This document shows, in pieces, positions 23,651-35,072 of a DNA stretch of 64,000 nucleotides. This DNA is from Isoetes taiwanensis. Lineage: Eukaryota; Streptophyta; Lycopodiopsida; Isoetales; Isoetaceae. Numbering within the stretch: position 1 is the stretch's first letter; each line of letters opens with the position of its first letter. The notes beneath the pieces are model-generated. The model made no database searches and had not been told where the DNA came from. It saw only the letters and a list, made by a program, of their open reading frames with translations. The position numbers and the translations under genes were made by a program. Location: assembly GCA_021234155.1 (NCBI GenBank), contig JAJEKV010000078.1, positions 2,044,001 through 2,108,000 of the forward strand, read 5' to 3'.

Positions 23651-26600
23651 CTATTGGAGTGCCACTTCATCTCTTATATCATGTGCAATATCCTCTAATT
23701 CATCATCACCAAGCTGTAGATGAAGTAAATGTGAGGCCTCGTTACCAATCTCTTCGTTATCTTCAACATCATAATCCAAGATATTATTTGGTGACTCTAT
23801 TGGTGAACAAACCAAATTTTCACCTAAATTGCTGTGATTATCACTCGAATCACGATCCTCTACCTGATCATCTACCATATGATTGATATCATCTTGCACA
23901 TCTTGCATAACATCAATTCCCTCAAGTAAAAGAGTTGGATCAGTCTCAGAAGATGTCAAGTCGATACGCAAAGTGGAAGGATCTATCATGCGACGAGATC
24001 TAGGTGTTGCATGAACCACAATCCACCAATTAGTATCACTCTGATTTTTATGGAAGAAAACCTGCTCAACTTGTTTAGGATAAACAAACGGCTCATCCAT
24101 TTCTCTTAAAAATTTAGTAGAATTAACCTCATAAAAACCTGATGGATGTTGTCTCATTGTGCAGTGTCTCCCTCGATAACATGCTTTGAACCACTTTACC
24201 TTTAACAGATTGACTTTGAAGGAGCGAAAATCCACTTCAATAATGTCTTCTATTTGGCCAACATAATTGAGATCACTTTCTACTGGTTGACTGTCTCTAG
24301 CAGACGCTTGACATTTTTGCTCAAAGCATGCTGCAATACCACTATCAAACGTGACTCTACTTTGATCAGTGCGCATGACTCGAAAATGTTGCCCATACGC
24401 CCACATTGATGTGTAGAATCTTGCCTATAAGAGTTAGAAATTTAGAAAAATTAATAATATTTGAATGACAAAATGTACTAACAACATTGTTTTTTAAAGA
24501 ATGGAGTAAGAGTGCGACATACCTTCTTTGAACAACCAAGGGCTATATTATAGTCATCTGCTGGAATTTCACACCCCTGGCTTTCTGCTTCTCTCATCTT
24601 CTCTAACAACCATTCTCGTGGCATTACATCTGGCAATACTTCTAGATCTTTTGAGGTCCTTGGCCGTTTTCCATGTCTTGACTTCCTGACTAGTCCATGA
24701 CTTCTTCTAGCTTCCTCTCTTTCCTTATGAGCAATTTCATATTTCTCTCTCCATAAATCCAAGCTATCACAGTTAGCTATTACCCATTTGTTTATCTCTA
24801 AGTGCATTTCTGTGTTGAGTTTTCGTTCCACACCAATGCCTTCAAGAACTTCTCCTATATCTTCTACACATTGTTCTGTTTTCCATATACGTGGAGCATC
24901 TTCGTCTAATGATGAGGTTGCCTCACCCATGAAGAAAAGAATCTCTTGTACATAATGTCCTTCAGCCATGCACGCTTCTGGTCTAGCCATTTGACGAACA
25001 AATCCTTTCAAAACTTTCATATAGCGTTCTAAAAAGAACATCCAACGACTAGGGGCCGGTCCAACCAAACGTATTTCTTCTGGAATGTGTACTAAAATAT
25101 GTAGTTGGAGATCAAACAAGCTCGTAGGAAACTCTCGCTCTAATATGCACAATAATTCTGCAACTTCGACCTCCAAGTACACAAACATCTGTCCAAGTAC
25201 CCAACCAATCCTCATGAGTTCTTCTTTTCGGTTTCTCGATAGTTACATTACCACGCATGCGATGTGTTAGTGGCAAAAATTTCTTATGTCCACGATATAT
25301 TTGCTTGGATAGATGCTTTGATCGATAAGATGTTAAGTTATCTCCACATGATGGGCATCCAATATACCCACTTGTTTGTAACCCTACATATGAAATTTAA
25401 ACATTAGAATGAAGAGATTATTATATTATAATAAGATAAGTATGCTCAATAGATTGGATACACACCTGATGCAACACTTAATCCTGGATAGTCATGGAAT
25501 AGTGAAACAACATATAGCATGAAACGTAAAGACATGAGGTGATCTTGTAACGTCATACGTATTAATCCCCTTCCATAGTGCTTGCAACTCTTCTATAAGT
25601 GGCTCTAGATACACATCCATATTTCTTACTTGATATTTACCTATATACAACACAAAATATGAGGATGAAGCAAAATAAAAGAAAAAGAAAAAGAAAGAAA
25701 TAGCAAATAAAATAGTACCTGGAACATTGTTGCTAGCCAAGGAGGGATATTGTAATTCACCACCACGGTAGGCCATACACTATGACTTGATGACCTTTGA
25801 CCAAAAGGACAAACACCATCCAAGCCGGTGGCAAGGCGCATGTTTCTTGGTTCTTCTTTAAATACTGGCCATTTATCCTCAATGTGCTTCATTGCTTACC
25901 GTCCACTGTGAGACGTAAAGTGCCATCCTTGCTGCGATGTTTTGAATGAAATTCCACAAGTGCACTTAGCGATGGGCAACGGAAGATCCTTTGTAACCTT
26001 GGTATGATTGGCATGTGACGCAAGACCTTTCTCGGAACCCTTGCCGTTCTCATCTTAGTATCGTACCTTGGTTCATTGCATTTTGGGCACATATTCAAGT
26101 TCTCGTATTGATTGCGGTAAAGAACACAGTCATTCGGACATGCATGTATGGAGTTATATTCCAAACCTAGTTCATCCAAGCATGCAATTGCTTCTCTTCT
26201 GTTCTTTGGAAGGCAATGACCTTCAGGTAATATGTCCCCTAATAAGCTGCAAATCAACATATATTCAATAAACTACATATTCCATTGCAAAACCAAATAA
26301 TATTTTTTTGTTACCTAAATAGCTGTGAAACACTGTTGTTGCTCCATCCGCACTTATGTTGTAGATTTACTATTAGTAGACATGCTGCTAGACGCGAGAA
26401 CTTAGAATTTGGATACAATGGCTTGCATGCTTCTGTGTTCAACGACGTTGCCATCCCTAATATTTCCTCATTGTCTATTGTTGGATTGGCTTGGTTTTCA
26501 TTTCCATCAAACGGTGCATCATTTGTTGGAAAGAACTGCTGAATTATGTCTAGCAAACCAGGTTCTGGAGCAAAATCTCCAGGCAAAGCAGGCTCTGGAG

Positions 26601-26960
26601 CAAAATCTCCAGGCAAAGCATCGGCTTCCTGTTATATAGGTACATCACACGCATTCATAAAATGTAAGGCACTTTTAATAGAAATTTGCAATAAACAAGC
26701 AATACTACACTTCATCAACGCTTACTTGATTTGCATTCGTGCTCGGAGTGGGTTCATCCGCACACCACCCATATGATAACTTGTGTTGCTCTCGAATGTC
26801 AAATGTTAGTTTCTTACTGCCAGAACACTTTGTACACCAACACAGTGCCTTTTGATCAAAAATCTTATCGTCTAGATCTTTTTCATGAGAAGATGCAGAT
26901 GATGAACTCCACCTACGTAATAAAATGAAATTTAGTATGTAAGTTTTAATTTTTCTTACT
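23651..26960 (-). pseudogene. CACTA TNP2-type transposase, internally deleted
   Basis: Minus-strand segments in order are: N-terminal region (26,911-26,710; CWCTKCSGSKKLTFD) with donor GTAAGC; an exon at 26,620-26,317 with a tandem LPGDFAPEPA/LPGDFAPEPG repeat; start of the Transposase_21 domain (26,260-25,889; YRNQYENLNMCPKCNEPRYD, a zinc-binding pair); then, after a frame change, FKEEPRNMRLATGLDGVCPF and VVNYNIPPWL (25,890-25,730) and YLEPLIEELQALWKG (about 25,600). A DUF4218 domain (25,215-24,478; FLERYMKVLKGFVRQMARPE) and a DUF4216 domain (24,406-23,651; VKWFKACYRG, NWWIVVHATPR) follow. The part of Transposase_21 that should lie between 25,380 and 25,215 is missing. The intact enzyme cuts and joins CACTA ends. 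Confidence 0.85.
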
Positions 26961-27039
26961 AGCAAAGATATTTCACAACTAATATGACTTTATGAAATAA
27001 TATAAGGGCTTGAATTGTATAGGAATTTTCGTCCTTTTA

Positions 27040-27530
27040 TAGGTGCCCTAACCTTGCATCCTTCGACCTTTGAAGGAAAAGACAAAAAAAAAAAAAAAAA
27101 AAGAAAATAAGTGCCTAACCTTGCATCCCCGGACCTATGAAAACCTTTATAAGTGCCCAACCTTGCATCCCTAGACCTATGAAAAAAAAAATCTCAATGG
27201 AAAAAGGGGGGGACCCAGCAGAGAATGAATGGACCTATGAACGAAAAAAATGAAAAGCCTCGTAAAAAAAAAAAAGAGGGAACAAACAGCAAAAACTAGG
27301 GCATGAAAAAAAAAACTAGGGCAGGATCGAAGTCAGAAAATCGAAGCAGGATCGAAGGAGGGGAATCGAAGCAGGATCGATTGAATGAAAAGTATCAGAT
27401 GCATCAAAAGATATTGATATTCAGAATCGAATGCTATTCAGAAATTGATATTCAGAATCGAATGCTGAAGAGTCGAATGATGAAAATAATCGATTGAAGC
27501 AGAATCAATTGAAGCAGAATGCTTGCATAC
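27040..27530. repeat. purine-rich low-complexity and short tandem repeats upstream of TNP2
   Basis: There are three copies of TGCC(T/C)AACCTTGCATCC..GACCTATGAAA between 27,044 and 27,185, separated by A-rich runs. Next comes a GAATCGAAGCAGGATCGA/ATTGATATTCAGAATCGAATG repeat zone at 27,325-27,520. This is the presumed 5' flank of the minus-strand transposase; I cannot point to a promoter. Confidence 0.55.
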
Positions 27531-27540
27531 CTTCTTCTAG

Positions 27541-28599
27541 GGCGATGTCGGCGTCTTAGTACACGCTTAAGTCTTCCCCGTTTCTGATGACATGGAGCTC
27601 GATTCCAAAGGTTTAGATCCATCTCTAGCCATGACCGAATCTATTGAGCTCATGAGCCATGGCCGGATCTATTGAGCTTGCCATGGACAACACAACCCTG
27701 ATTGGCTGTATGGCTCTGCATTTTGTTCTGTTCATTTTATTGAATTTGTACACTAAAAATTAAGGTGGTCAAGAAGATCGGATGTTAATTCCACATGAAC
27801 AATAGCGAATGGCATTGCCTGCATAGTTAGCTAAATCATCTATAGCTGTCTCTATGTCTCTGGATATTCAGCCTATATTCCAAGTTGTTTGGAGTTGAGG
27901 TTTTCCTATGAGCTTAATAGGTCATCCGATGATGGCGACTTTGAGCAATTCGAGAAAATGACAACGATGGAAGTTCTTACCGATCGGATCGAGCAAATTT
28001 CGATCAAGAGGCGGGAACACCTGGATCAATCCCCAAAGGGTTGGAGGCAATCTGCAACCGAGACAAGTAGAACATGGAGGGCGGAAGGACCCATAACCTC
28101 CAGGGGTATGCTTTGAACTGTGTTATGGCCATGACAAGCCCAAAGTGTTCTAAGAAGCTAGGCAGTATTTATAAGCATGACTTTGGGAGGAACCCATGAA
28201 AGGGGAATTCACCGATATGTTTCATTCTCTAACATCACTTATGTTAAGAATAAGTTTCAGCCTCTAGTGAATCTCTACAAGAAGGCTTGTAAAGGCTGGA
28301 TAGCATCAAATTATGGATCCTTTCAGAAATGGCTTCCTTGAAACCAGTTCATCCTAATCAACCTTGTCAGTGAAGTGTGATTTGAAGTGTGGCAGCCCAA
28401 TTTGTGAATTGTCCTGCATTGATGTTAAGGTGGCTGAACAGGATAAGGGCAAATGCTTATCCGCAAATATAAATTCGAGAGGTGTAGCGATTCTTCCATC
28501 AATAGCACCGATGTGGATCAGGGTAACGATATTTTAACACACGTGCTTCATAGCTCGAACAATTTCAATGAAGTTGGAGAAGAGCAATCTTCAACGTTT
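27541..28599 (+). other. CACTA interior, unidentified coding-like DNA
   Basis: A frame at 27,889-28,116 contains MTTMEVLTDRIEQISIKRRE. A later one near 28,215-28,300 reads ITYVKNKFQPLVNLYKK. Neither is assignable. Both are on the same strand as the captured kinesin fragment and could be further captured exons, which is inference. Confidence 0.3.
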
Positions 28600-28649
28600 C
28601 ACCCGGCATGGAAAAAACAACGCCATTGGATTCTCGCTTTTGGCGTAAA

Positions 28650-29190
28650 TCGGAGATAACATCCCTAAAAGGATGCTACTACGATCTCTTCCGGGCTTTG
28701 CATGATACTCCAACACAACCGAAATTAAGCGGGCGGGAAACTTTGATTGGAAAGAAACAAATTTCGTTTCTGTCGATGAGCATGGAAATGATTTGTTTAG
28801 TTTCGATTTTAAAACAAATTTGTCCATGGAAAATGAAAGCGAGGCGTAAGATCCGTACACTCCTCGTACTTTTGAGGACAAGCTTACAACTATACAAGGG
28901 GTGCCAAACACTAAAGTTTTCACCAGGTAAATTTCAAGGTGAAATTAAACTCTTGGTAGTTACCTTTAGTAATTATTGAATGCTTTGCTTTAAATGTTCC
29001 AGATGAAGTTGCTCTTGCCATCAATGCTGGTGGATCAGCATTACAAGAGACTTTATTTGGTATAGGGTTTTCCAGAAGATAAATACTTTTCAGGTGGCGA
29101 TGTGCTCAGAACTGCTGAAGATATAATTGATGCACAGGAAAGCAATCTATATCAGATTGCAAGATATGGTGATGTGACCTATACAATCAG
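28650..29190 (+). pseudogene. captured fragment of a malectin-domain kinesin gene (KIN-14 type)
   Basis: The first exon, ending at 28,926, reads NFVSVDEHGNDLFSFDF and RTFEDKLTTIQGVP in one frame with a stop between. It ends CACCAG|GTAAAT. The second starts at 29,003 after TTCCAG with DEVALAINAGGSALQ and continues, after a frameshift, EDKYFSGGDVLRTAEDIIDA and LYQIARYGDVTYT. INAGG, DKYFSGGDVLRT and the LYQ-AR-G-F/V-Y motif are signatures of the malectin (di-glucose-binding) domain that plants fuse to a subgroup of KIN-14 kinesins. The motor domain is not present. It is on the strand opposite the transposase, inside the CACTA element, and keeps its intron, so it was copied from genomic DNA. Confidence 0.6.
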
Positions 29191-29490
29191 TTGCTAACTT
29201 GCCTTCCATGTCTGATATTTTTGTTGAAAGAAATAGAGTGAAATAGAGTGCAGCACCTTTTGCCTTTGCCTTCAAGCTGTAATTTTCAGACCTAAGCTCC
29301 AAGCCTTTTGCATTGTAGACCTTAAGACATTGTAGACGTACGTAGAAGATTGCAAGACATTTTTCAGCAGTAGCGACTTAAATCTGATTTTTCAGCAGTA
29401 GCAATTTAGAGGCTACACATGTTCTTGTATATTTGATTTGATTTGTATTACTTGTCTTAGACTTGTGTTTATGGAGGTGGCCAAATACAC

Positions 29491-30330
29491 ATGGACAAGG
29501 AAGGTAAAAAGTTTATGGATGCGGCAAAAGAATACATGAAGTACCATTGCTACGATCTCCATCATAAATGGCCAGATGTGAAGCGTAGCCATAAGGACCG
29601 TGTAATTGCTGAATTAAAGGAGCACTTTGGTCCTGGTTTTTCTAGACGGCATGTGGCTAAAAGGCTCGCTCGGAAATGAAACAATACAGGTGACTTTTGC
29701 TTTATAGTTTGTAAATAATTTATGAACTAAGTAAGAAAAGCTTGAAATTATAATTTCGCTTAATATTTTATGAATTTTGTTATCCTTATTCAAGAATTAA
29801 GTAAGTAGAATTTGAGTTTATAGAACTGGTTTGAGAAACGAAGTAAGAGAAGATCCTGGGATGACTAAGCTTGATGAGGTAAGTGAAGTCTGAGAAGGTA
29901 AGCTTGTAACTGTTTTGCCAATGTCACTAGTTTTTTAATCATTCCCTTAACCAATTTCTTCCTTTGGTATGCAGTTTTAAAGCAAGTGATGGGAAAGAAG
30001 ATCAGGAGGGAGAATCAGATCACATGAACATAGACGCACGTATTGAAGATGAAGTGGACGTAGTTGGATTACATGATGAGGTATATTATCACTAATTTTT
30101 TTTTATTTCAAGAATTAGATAAGAACTAGCTAACCGTGGTCTTTTATTTCTAAACATGTAGGAAGAGGATAAAACTGATAATACTGGATCCTCTGATAGT
30201 GATGCTAGCTCCTTAACCGAAGTCGCTAGTACGCCGGGAGCTCCAAAGAGCAAAACGAGTCCCCAAGAATCACCTATACCACCCAGAAAAAGAAAACATG
30301 TAATGACATTGCAAAAGAAATTTATTTGAG
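29491..30330 (+). CDS. CACTA accessory ORF (TNP1/Ptta-like), multi-exon
   Basis: An ATG at 29,491 opens 62 codons containing YDLHHKWPDVKRSHKDRVIA and FGPGFSRRHVAKRLARK. This is a basic helical motif that I associate with plant CACTA/Ptta transposon ORFs. Further exon-like pieces follow: about 29,832-29,879 (donor GTAAGTG), about 29,975-30,080 (donor GTATAT) and 30,162-30,330. The last is acidic/Ser-rich, then has PPRKRKH, a nuclear-localisation-like cluster, and stops TGA at 30,328-30,330. Exon limits are tentative, and the first ORF ends TGA at 29,677-29,679 unless spliced before it. It may encode the DNA-binding partner of the transposase; confidence in the domain assignment is low. Confidence 0.4.
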
Positions 30331-30639
30331 ACGTGGGGAGTGTGAGCCATCAGAGCCATCTATGTGAAAAAAACCTTTGAGTTGATGTATGAGAACTTTA
30401 TATGTTTTTTATTTCGACTGTTCGTTTGGAATATTTGAAATCTTAATATAATATTTTGCTTGAGCAATGATTTTTGGGTTTTATAAATGAAAAGCTTTTT
30501 TACTTATTATTTTTACTTGAAATATAACATTATAAAATTAAATACCTTAATGAATAACAATGCAAATCATGTACAAAATTTTATTAGAGACAGAAATACT
30601 TGTATGGTATTAAAAGTGGTGAAAAATGTGAGACTATAT

Positions 30640-31281
30640 TTGATACAACTATGGTCTAACTTGTAACAATACATGATATTATATTTGACGTTAATAATGA
30701 TGCAACTTCAACCTCTATCTGATATTGTACGTGGCATTGTAAATGATGCTACATTTGATATTAATCATGTTAGAAAGGACGATAGAAAGAATAACACTCG
30801 TGTTGACATTATGAATGATTTGCTTATAGCAATATAGGTGATGCTATAGTTAACATCATTATAGCGATCATGTTGACATTATGAATGATCTGATTATAGC
30901 AATAGTTGTGATTCTATGGTTGACAATATTATAGCACTATAAGACAAAATACATGATACTATAAGTGCATTATTATAGCGCATGTGTTGACATTATGAAT
31001 GATTTTATTATAGCAATACATGTGATCCTACAGCTGACAATATTATACCAAAAATGCATGATACTATATGTGATGCAAAAACTGATACTATTATGCCACC
31101 GCAATGCCATAAAAAATGATAGTACAACTGTTACTATTGGTGATGCTATAAGTGACGATATAGATGATGCGATATCATCAACAGCTACCATCATTTATTA
31201 TGCCAAAAACTAAAAAAATTGAATGTGCAATTTTAAGCAAATAAATGATGGAACTGGTGACTTAGATTGCTTATTCTCTTA
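30640..31281 (-). repeat. CACTA subterminal repeat region
   Basis: About 600 nt contain many short degenerate units such as TGTTGACATTATGAATGAT (three copies), TTATAGCAATA and GATGCTATA, on both strands. Dense subterminal repeats next to the termini are where CACTA DNA-binding proteins act. It is the counterpart of 15,630-16,086. Confidence 0.7.
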
Positions 31282-31289
31282 TAGTGCAA
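31282..31289 (-). other. CACTA 5' terminus and TTG target duplication
   Basis: On the plus strand TAGTG (31,282-31,286) is the inverted element end and CAA (31,287-31,289) is the target duplication. It pairs with TAGTG 16,082-16,086 and TTG 16,087-16,089. Confidence 0.8.
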
Positions 31290-32060
31290 CTTGAAACTCT
31301 CTGACTATCCGATGTTTGTCGGCGATGCTCTTTTTCGAACTCCTTGCGCAAGGAGATATCCTCGAACTTCTTCCACGAGCTGCTGCATGTCGCCCAACAT
31401 TTGTTTGCGAAACTTCTACTTTTGACACGGGGTTGTGCCAAGTGTCCGGAGTTAGGCATTGGTAGCCGTAATTAATCATGAACACGCACATTTGGGATGA
31501 TTCCTGCTTGGTGCTATTATATGCAAACTCCACCAAGTGAATAAACTCTTCCCACATACCTTGCTTGTTCCGCACATAGTTTCGTAGCATATCCTCCAAT
31601 ATTCTCGCTGGTCCGCCTCCGCTTGCCCATCCGTCCGGAGGGATGATAGGCCGTGCTCATGGATAGCTTCGTCTCAATCGTTGCAAAGAGGTCCCGCCAA
31701 AAGGCAATCGTTGAACTTCGATCTCGGCCGAGATGATTTCCCTTGGCATGCCATGGAGCCTCAAGATTTCTTTGGTGAAAAGCTTCGCGTGTCCATAGTC
31801 GTGGTCCGCGTGGTCCCGCAAGGCACAAAATGGGCCATCTTCGACAACTTGTCGAAAGCACCGACCATCAAGGCATCCTTCCCTCTTACTGTCCTTGGAA
31901 GCCCTGTTATGAAGTCCATGCTGACGACCTCCCACTTAGCATTTGGTACCGCTAATGGTTCTAATGCCTCTCGAATTAAGCCGCTCTGCTTTGTCTGGCG
32001 GCATAGTTGACATTCCTTGATGTGGCGAGCTACCTGGTTCCTCTCCTGCTGCTTCCCCTG
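31290..32060 (-). pseudogene. Ty3/gypsy integrase: zinc-binding and catalytic core, frameshifted
   Basis: The minus strand reads the HHCC-type part VARHIKECQLCRQTKQSGL (about 32,038-31,982), then KWEVVSMDFITGLPRTVRGK with the first catalytic Asp (about 31,935), DKLSKMAHFVP, a frameshifted middle with HGMPREIIS and STAYHPSGR, DGQAEADQRILEDMLRNYV with the catalytic Glu position, and EFAYNSTKQESS. It ends ADKHRIVREFQV at the CACTA junction. The order and motifs are those of gypsy integrases. Frame changes near 31,900, 31,720 and 31,620 make it non-functional. The C-terminal domain is at 16,089-16,562 on the other strand. Confidence 0.85.
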
Positions 32061-33300
32061 GTTGCCACTATATGGGGATTTAGCTGGACTTGGGCTGGCT
32101 GCTCTAGGGCTATAACTCCCTGTTGCCTTGCCTTTATCCTGGTAATATTGCCGCCGCGCCTCATTCTTTTCGCTTACGCCCCACTGCTCGAGGCCCCGTT
32201 CCTTGCAAACTTAGTGCCTTGGATTCTGCTTCTGATACCGTTTTGGGGTCTATGGCCCTTACAAGCTTACGGATCTCCTCGTTCAATCCTTCAATGTAGC
32301 TCTCTCTTTGCAAGCTTCTCACTCAATTTAAATACATAAAGCCTTAGTCTCATGAATTCTTACTCAGATATTTTTGAACCGATTTGTAGCCTTGCCGCAA
32401 TCTGTAGAAACTTCGATCATGTTGGACTTGTGTTCTCTTGGGACGTAATAGCGCTTGAAAGCTTTAGCAAACTTTTTAAATCTGCACCCGTCTCTGCTTA
32501 ACCCATGGGCCTTGGCATAACCCTTCCACCAGATGCGGGCTGCTCCCTTCAGGTTGGCTGTTGCCACCCTGCCTTTGTCCTTATCTTTCCCCGACTTTCG
32601 AGGTGTTGTTTGCGGCCCGATTGATGCTTGCGCCGCTAGCAGAGCTTTTATTTGTTGAAGCTCCGATTTCATTTGCGACATTTCTTCTTCAGGGGTTAGA
32701 GGTCCGTATTCCTCGAACAGGTTCCTTGCAATTAGTTGCCTGTCCGGGGTTTCTTCATCTCTGTTGGCTCTTCTATCTTGTTCGACTGTTCTTCGTTCCC
32801 TAGCTGCATACACAATTGACCATAGCCTTACGGTTAGATTCATTTGCTTTATTGCATTCATGTATTTGCCAATATAGTTTTGGGACCAAATACAATCAAC
32901 AAAACATTTTAATATTGGCAACAAAATATATTTATTATATCATATTTCAATTACAATGCTACCGGGATTAAGAATCTAACTATTCTTGAAATCGCCGGTA
33001 GGATGGGTTATCCTCAAGAAATTTCTTGACTTGGGCCGTTCCTACCGAGCGTCCCAAGTTCCCGAGGATGTTAGTTGATGTCCCGCCATAAAGGTTTGTC
33101 ACTAATTCCTCTACTCATGGTCGGAGGTGTGGGCGCTGTTCTTGCTAATCTTCCCCGCCAGTTTGGTGGCGCAAATAAGTCGAAGATGTCCAATGCCATT
33201 GCTCTCTTGACTAAGGCGGTATAGTTCGATGTTTGCAGCCGGTCGAGCATGCATGCCAAAGCGGTAGAGTGCGATGAGCATAAACACTCCTTCTTAAGCC
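32061..33300 (-). pseudogene. Ty3/gypsy gag, truncated, fused by deletion to integrase
   Basis: A frame at 32,924-32,364 contains EEMSQMKSELQQIKALLAAQ (helical), ARIWWKGYAKAHGLSRDGCR and FAKAFKRYYVP, the pattern of the retrotransposon gag capsid domain. After a frame change it continues YIEGLNEEIRKLVRAI (about 32,305-32,250). At about 32,060-32,040 gag-tail sequence runs directly into the integrase zinc-binding region, so the zinc knuckle, protease, RT and RNase H are absent. A frame at 33,259-33,071 (RLQTSNYTALVKRAMALDIF) lies upstream and may be the gag N-terminus. Confidence 0.65.
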
Positions 33301-33313
33301 CACGGGGCTAAAT

Positions 33314-34499
33314 TTAAGGTGTATCACCGCTATTCTCCCATCCGCAGGCCGGGGAAGGTAGTACCTCGGCTGACCGCATTGTCATTGTGCGTCGTTGATG
33401 ACTCTCGCCCCCTTGGCCGCCAGTTCTATGTCTTCCGGCGTATTCATCGACCTCTACCTCAGTGATTTCTCTGTAATCCTTGATTGTCGCTGAAACTCGC
33501 CTGATGTCGATTCCTCCTCTTCTGTCTGTGGGAGCTGGTGTCGAAGAGCTTGGCATCAAGATGCTCGTGGTCTTGCCACGGATCCCCATCCGTTCCTGGA
33601 TGGCATAGAACTCCTCCTCAGATGGCAGTTCCCGAGCTTCCATTATTTGCCTGATGTTGCTGTAGGCTTGGAGGTCCCAAGTCGACTCCCAGATAGGTGT
33701 CGGCTTCTCTCATTGAAGCGGAAATCTGAGACTCCCCGGACGATGAAGTCATCTAGGTCTCGAGTGCCGCCAGAGTTGTTGCAAAGAACTTCGTCGAAGT
33801 CAACTCTCTCCCCTACATTCGTGGAGGTTCTCGATGTCACCCAGGAGCGTGTACTCCTCGGTCCAATGATGATGGGGGCTAAGCTTGTGATACCTAGCCC
33901 GAGTGGGGGGAGGCGACTTCAGGGTCTGCCGCCGCTTCGGCGGGGTAACTCTTCTTCCGCTAACCGTTGTTCTTCTGCTGGGTCGAGCTCCACATATTCT
34001 TCATCTTCCGATTCCTCTTCTTCCGTTCTTCCTTCTTGCTCCCCGGGGGTACCGCAAAAGGAGCTGGTCTCAGCTTGAGGATGCTATGGGGTCCACCTCC
34101 ATGGGAGGAATAGAGGTTTCCCCCATTGGGTTTTCAGCACGGTGGGAAAAGAAAATGGCTAAGGCAGCGGTGTAGGAAAAATACTTGGTCCCGCAACCGC
34201 CGGGACCATGTAATCTGGCAACCTCATTGCCTTGTTGGTCAAGTACTTGGCAATGTTCTAACATCACCCAAGGCTGCTTGAAGGGATGGGCGGGAACAAA
34301 ATAGCCCCCATACACTGGGAAGTTGCGAGGGGCTGTCCTACCCTAGCTTAGAACTCAGTTAACACTTGCCTATATGCTGGCGTTGCATGCAGAGTTGCTT
34401 GGACATCAATCTCTTTTTGGAAAAGTTGAAAGATGGTATTGACATTGGTCTCACCGCATGGGCATCATACTGCATCCCGCTGAAGTCAGCAGTTGCCAT
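33314..34499 (-). pseudogene. retrotransposon ORF B of unknown function
   Basis: A minus-strand ATG at 34,499 starts MATADFSGMQYDAHAV. Frameshifted continuations read GGYFVPAHPFKQPWVMLEHC and KYFSYTAALAIFF (34,315-34,070), an acidic/basic low-complexity part, DEVLCNNSGGTRDLDDFIVR (about 33,800) and EFYAIQERMGIRGKTTSILM (about 33,610). I do not recognise the protein. A TATA box lies 113 nt before the ATG. It belongs to the extra region between leader and gag and may include a gag N-terminal extension. Confidence 0.4.
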
Positions 34500-34611
34500 T
34501 GCTCTAGGGAAGATGGTACTAACAAACGGATGTAGAAGCGCCTCTGGAAGCTGGAAAATTGCCTAAAGGGTCGAGAGCAGACTTGTAGGGTGTCAAGTGA
34601 GAAATGGGGGT

Positions 34612-34620
34612 CTATTTATA
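34612..34620 (-). promoter_or_regulatory. TATA box TATAAATAG before ORF B
   Basis: The minus strand reads TCTATAAATAGACCCCC, 113 nt before the ATG at 34,499. The same motif precedes ORF A at similar distance, which supports a real promoter-like module over chance. Confidence 0.5.
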
Positions 34621-34805
34621 GACAAGGGAAAAAACCCTAATTTTTGGGTGGCTTAGAATTTTATGGGGGTTGGGCAATTCTGACCTTTTAGGAGGTCCAA
34701 ATGGGGATTTGTTTGGGGTTTTGAGGGTACTGAGACTAGCTAATGAACCTATTGCGACAAACTGGAGGTCAATTGGATATGGCATGGTGGAGAAAATGCT
34801 AGGAG

Positions 34806-34872
34806 GTCTCACACGTTGCATCCAGATCAAAACTTGGAGTCTTGGTTTTGCTCCTGGCGCGAGGTGTGAGAC
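34806..34872. repeat. 67-bp hairpin repeat, copy 1
   Basis: It begins GTCTCACACGTTGC and ends GGCGCGAGGTGTGAGAC. The ends are near-complementary and the loop carries ACTTGGAGTCTTGGTTTTGC. It is one of four copies in the internal region of this retrotransposon. Confidence 0.85.
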
Positions 34873-35005
34873 ATCGGCTCTATTTTGGTTTAAACTTGTC
34901 TAATTTGGGTGATATAAGGGTCTAATCCTGCTAGACTCATCGAGTTAGGCAGAATTGACCCCTTACTTGGTCGATTTGGAGGTGTTTTGGGCTAATTTGG
35001 GCATG

Positions 35006-35072
35006 GTCTCACACGTTGTGCCCAGGTCAAAACCTGGAGTCTTGGTTTTAGTCCTGGCGCGACGTGTGAGAC
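35006..35072. repeat. 67-bp hairpin repeat, copy 2
   Basis: It begins GTCTCACACGTTGTGCCC and ends GGCGCGACGTGTGAGAC, with the same central AAAACCTGGAGTCTTGGTTT. It lies exactly 200 nt from copy 1. Confidence 0.85.

Larger units (their letters stand above)
23365..31286 (-). mobile_element. CACTA (En/Spm-type) DNA transposon, main part
   Basis: On the minus strand the element starts at 31,286 with CACTATAAGAGAATAAGC, preceded by TTG (CAA at 31,287-31,289 on the plus strand). About 600 nt of subterminal repeats follow, then a divergent plus-strand ORF, a captured kinesin fragment, a TNP2-type transposase pseudogene on the minus strand, and the start of the other subterminal region at 23,523-23,365. 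Its true right terminus is at 16,086 on the plus strand, displaced by inversion. Reassembled length is about 8.2 kb. The transposase is broken, so the copy is non-autonomous. Confidence 0.8.
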
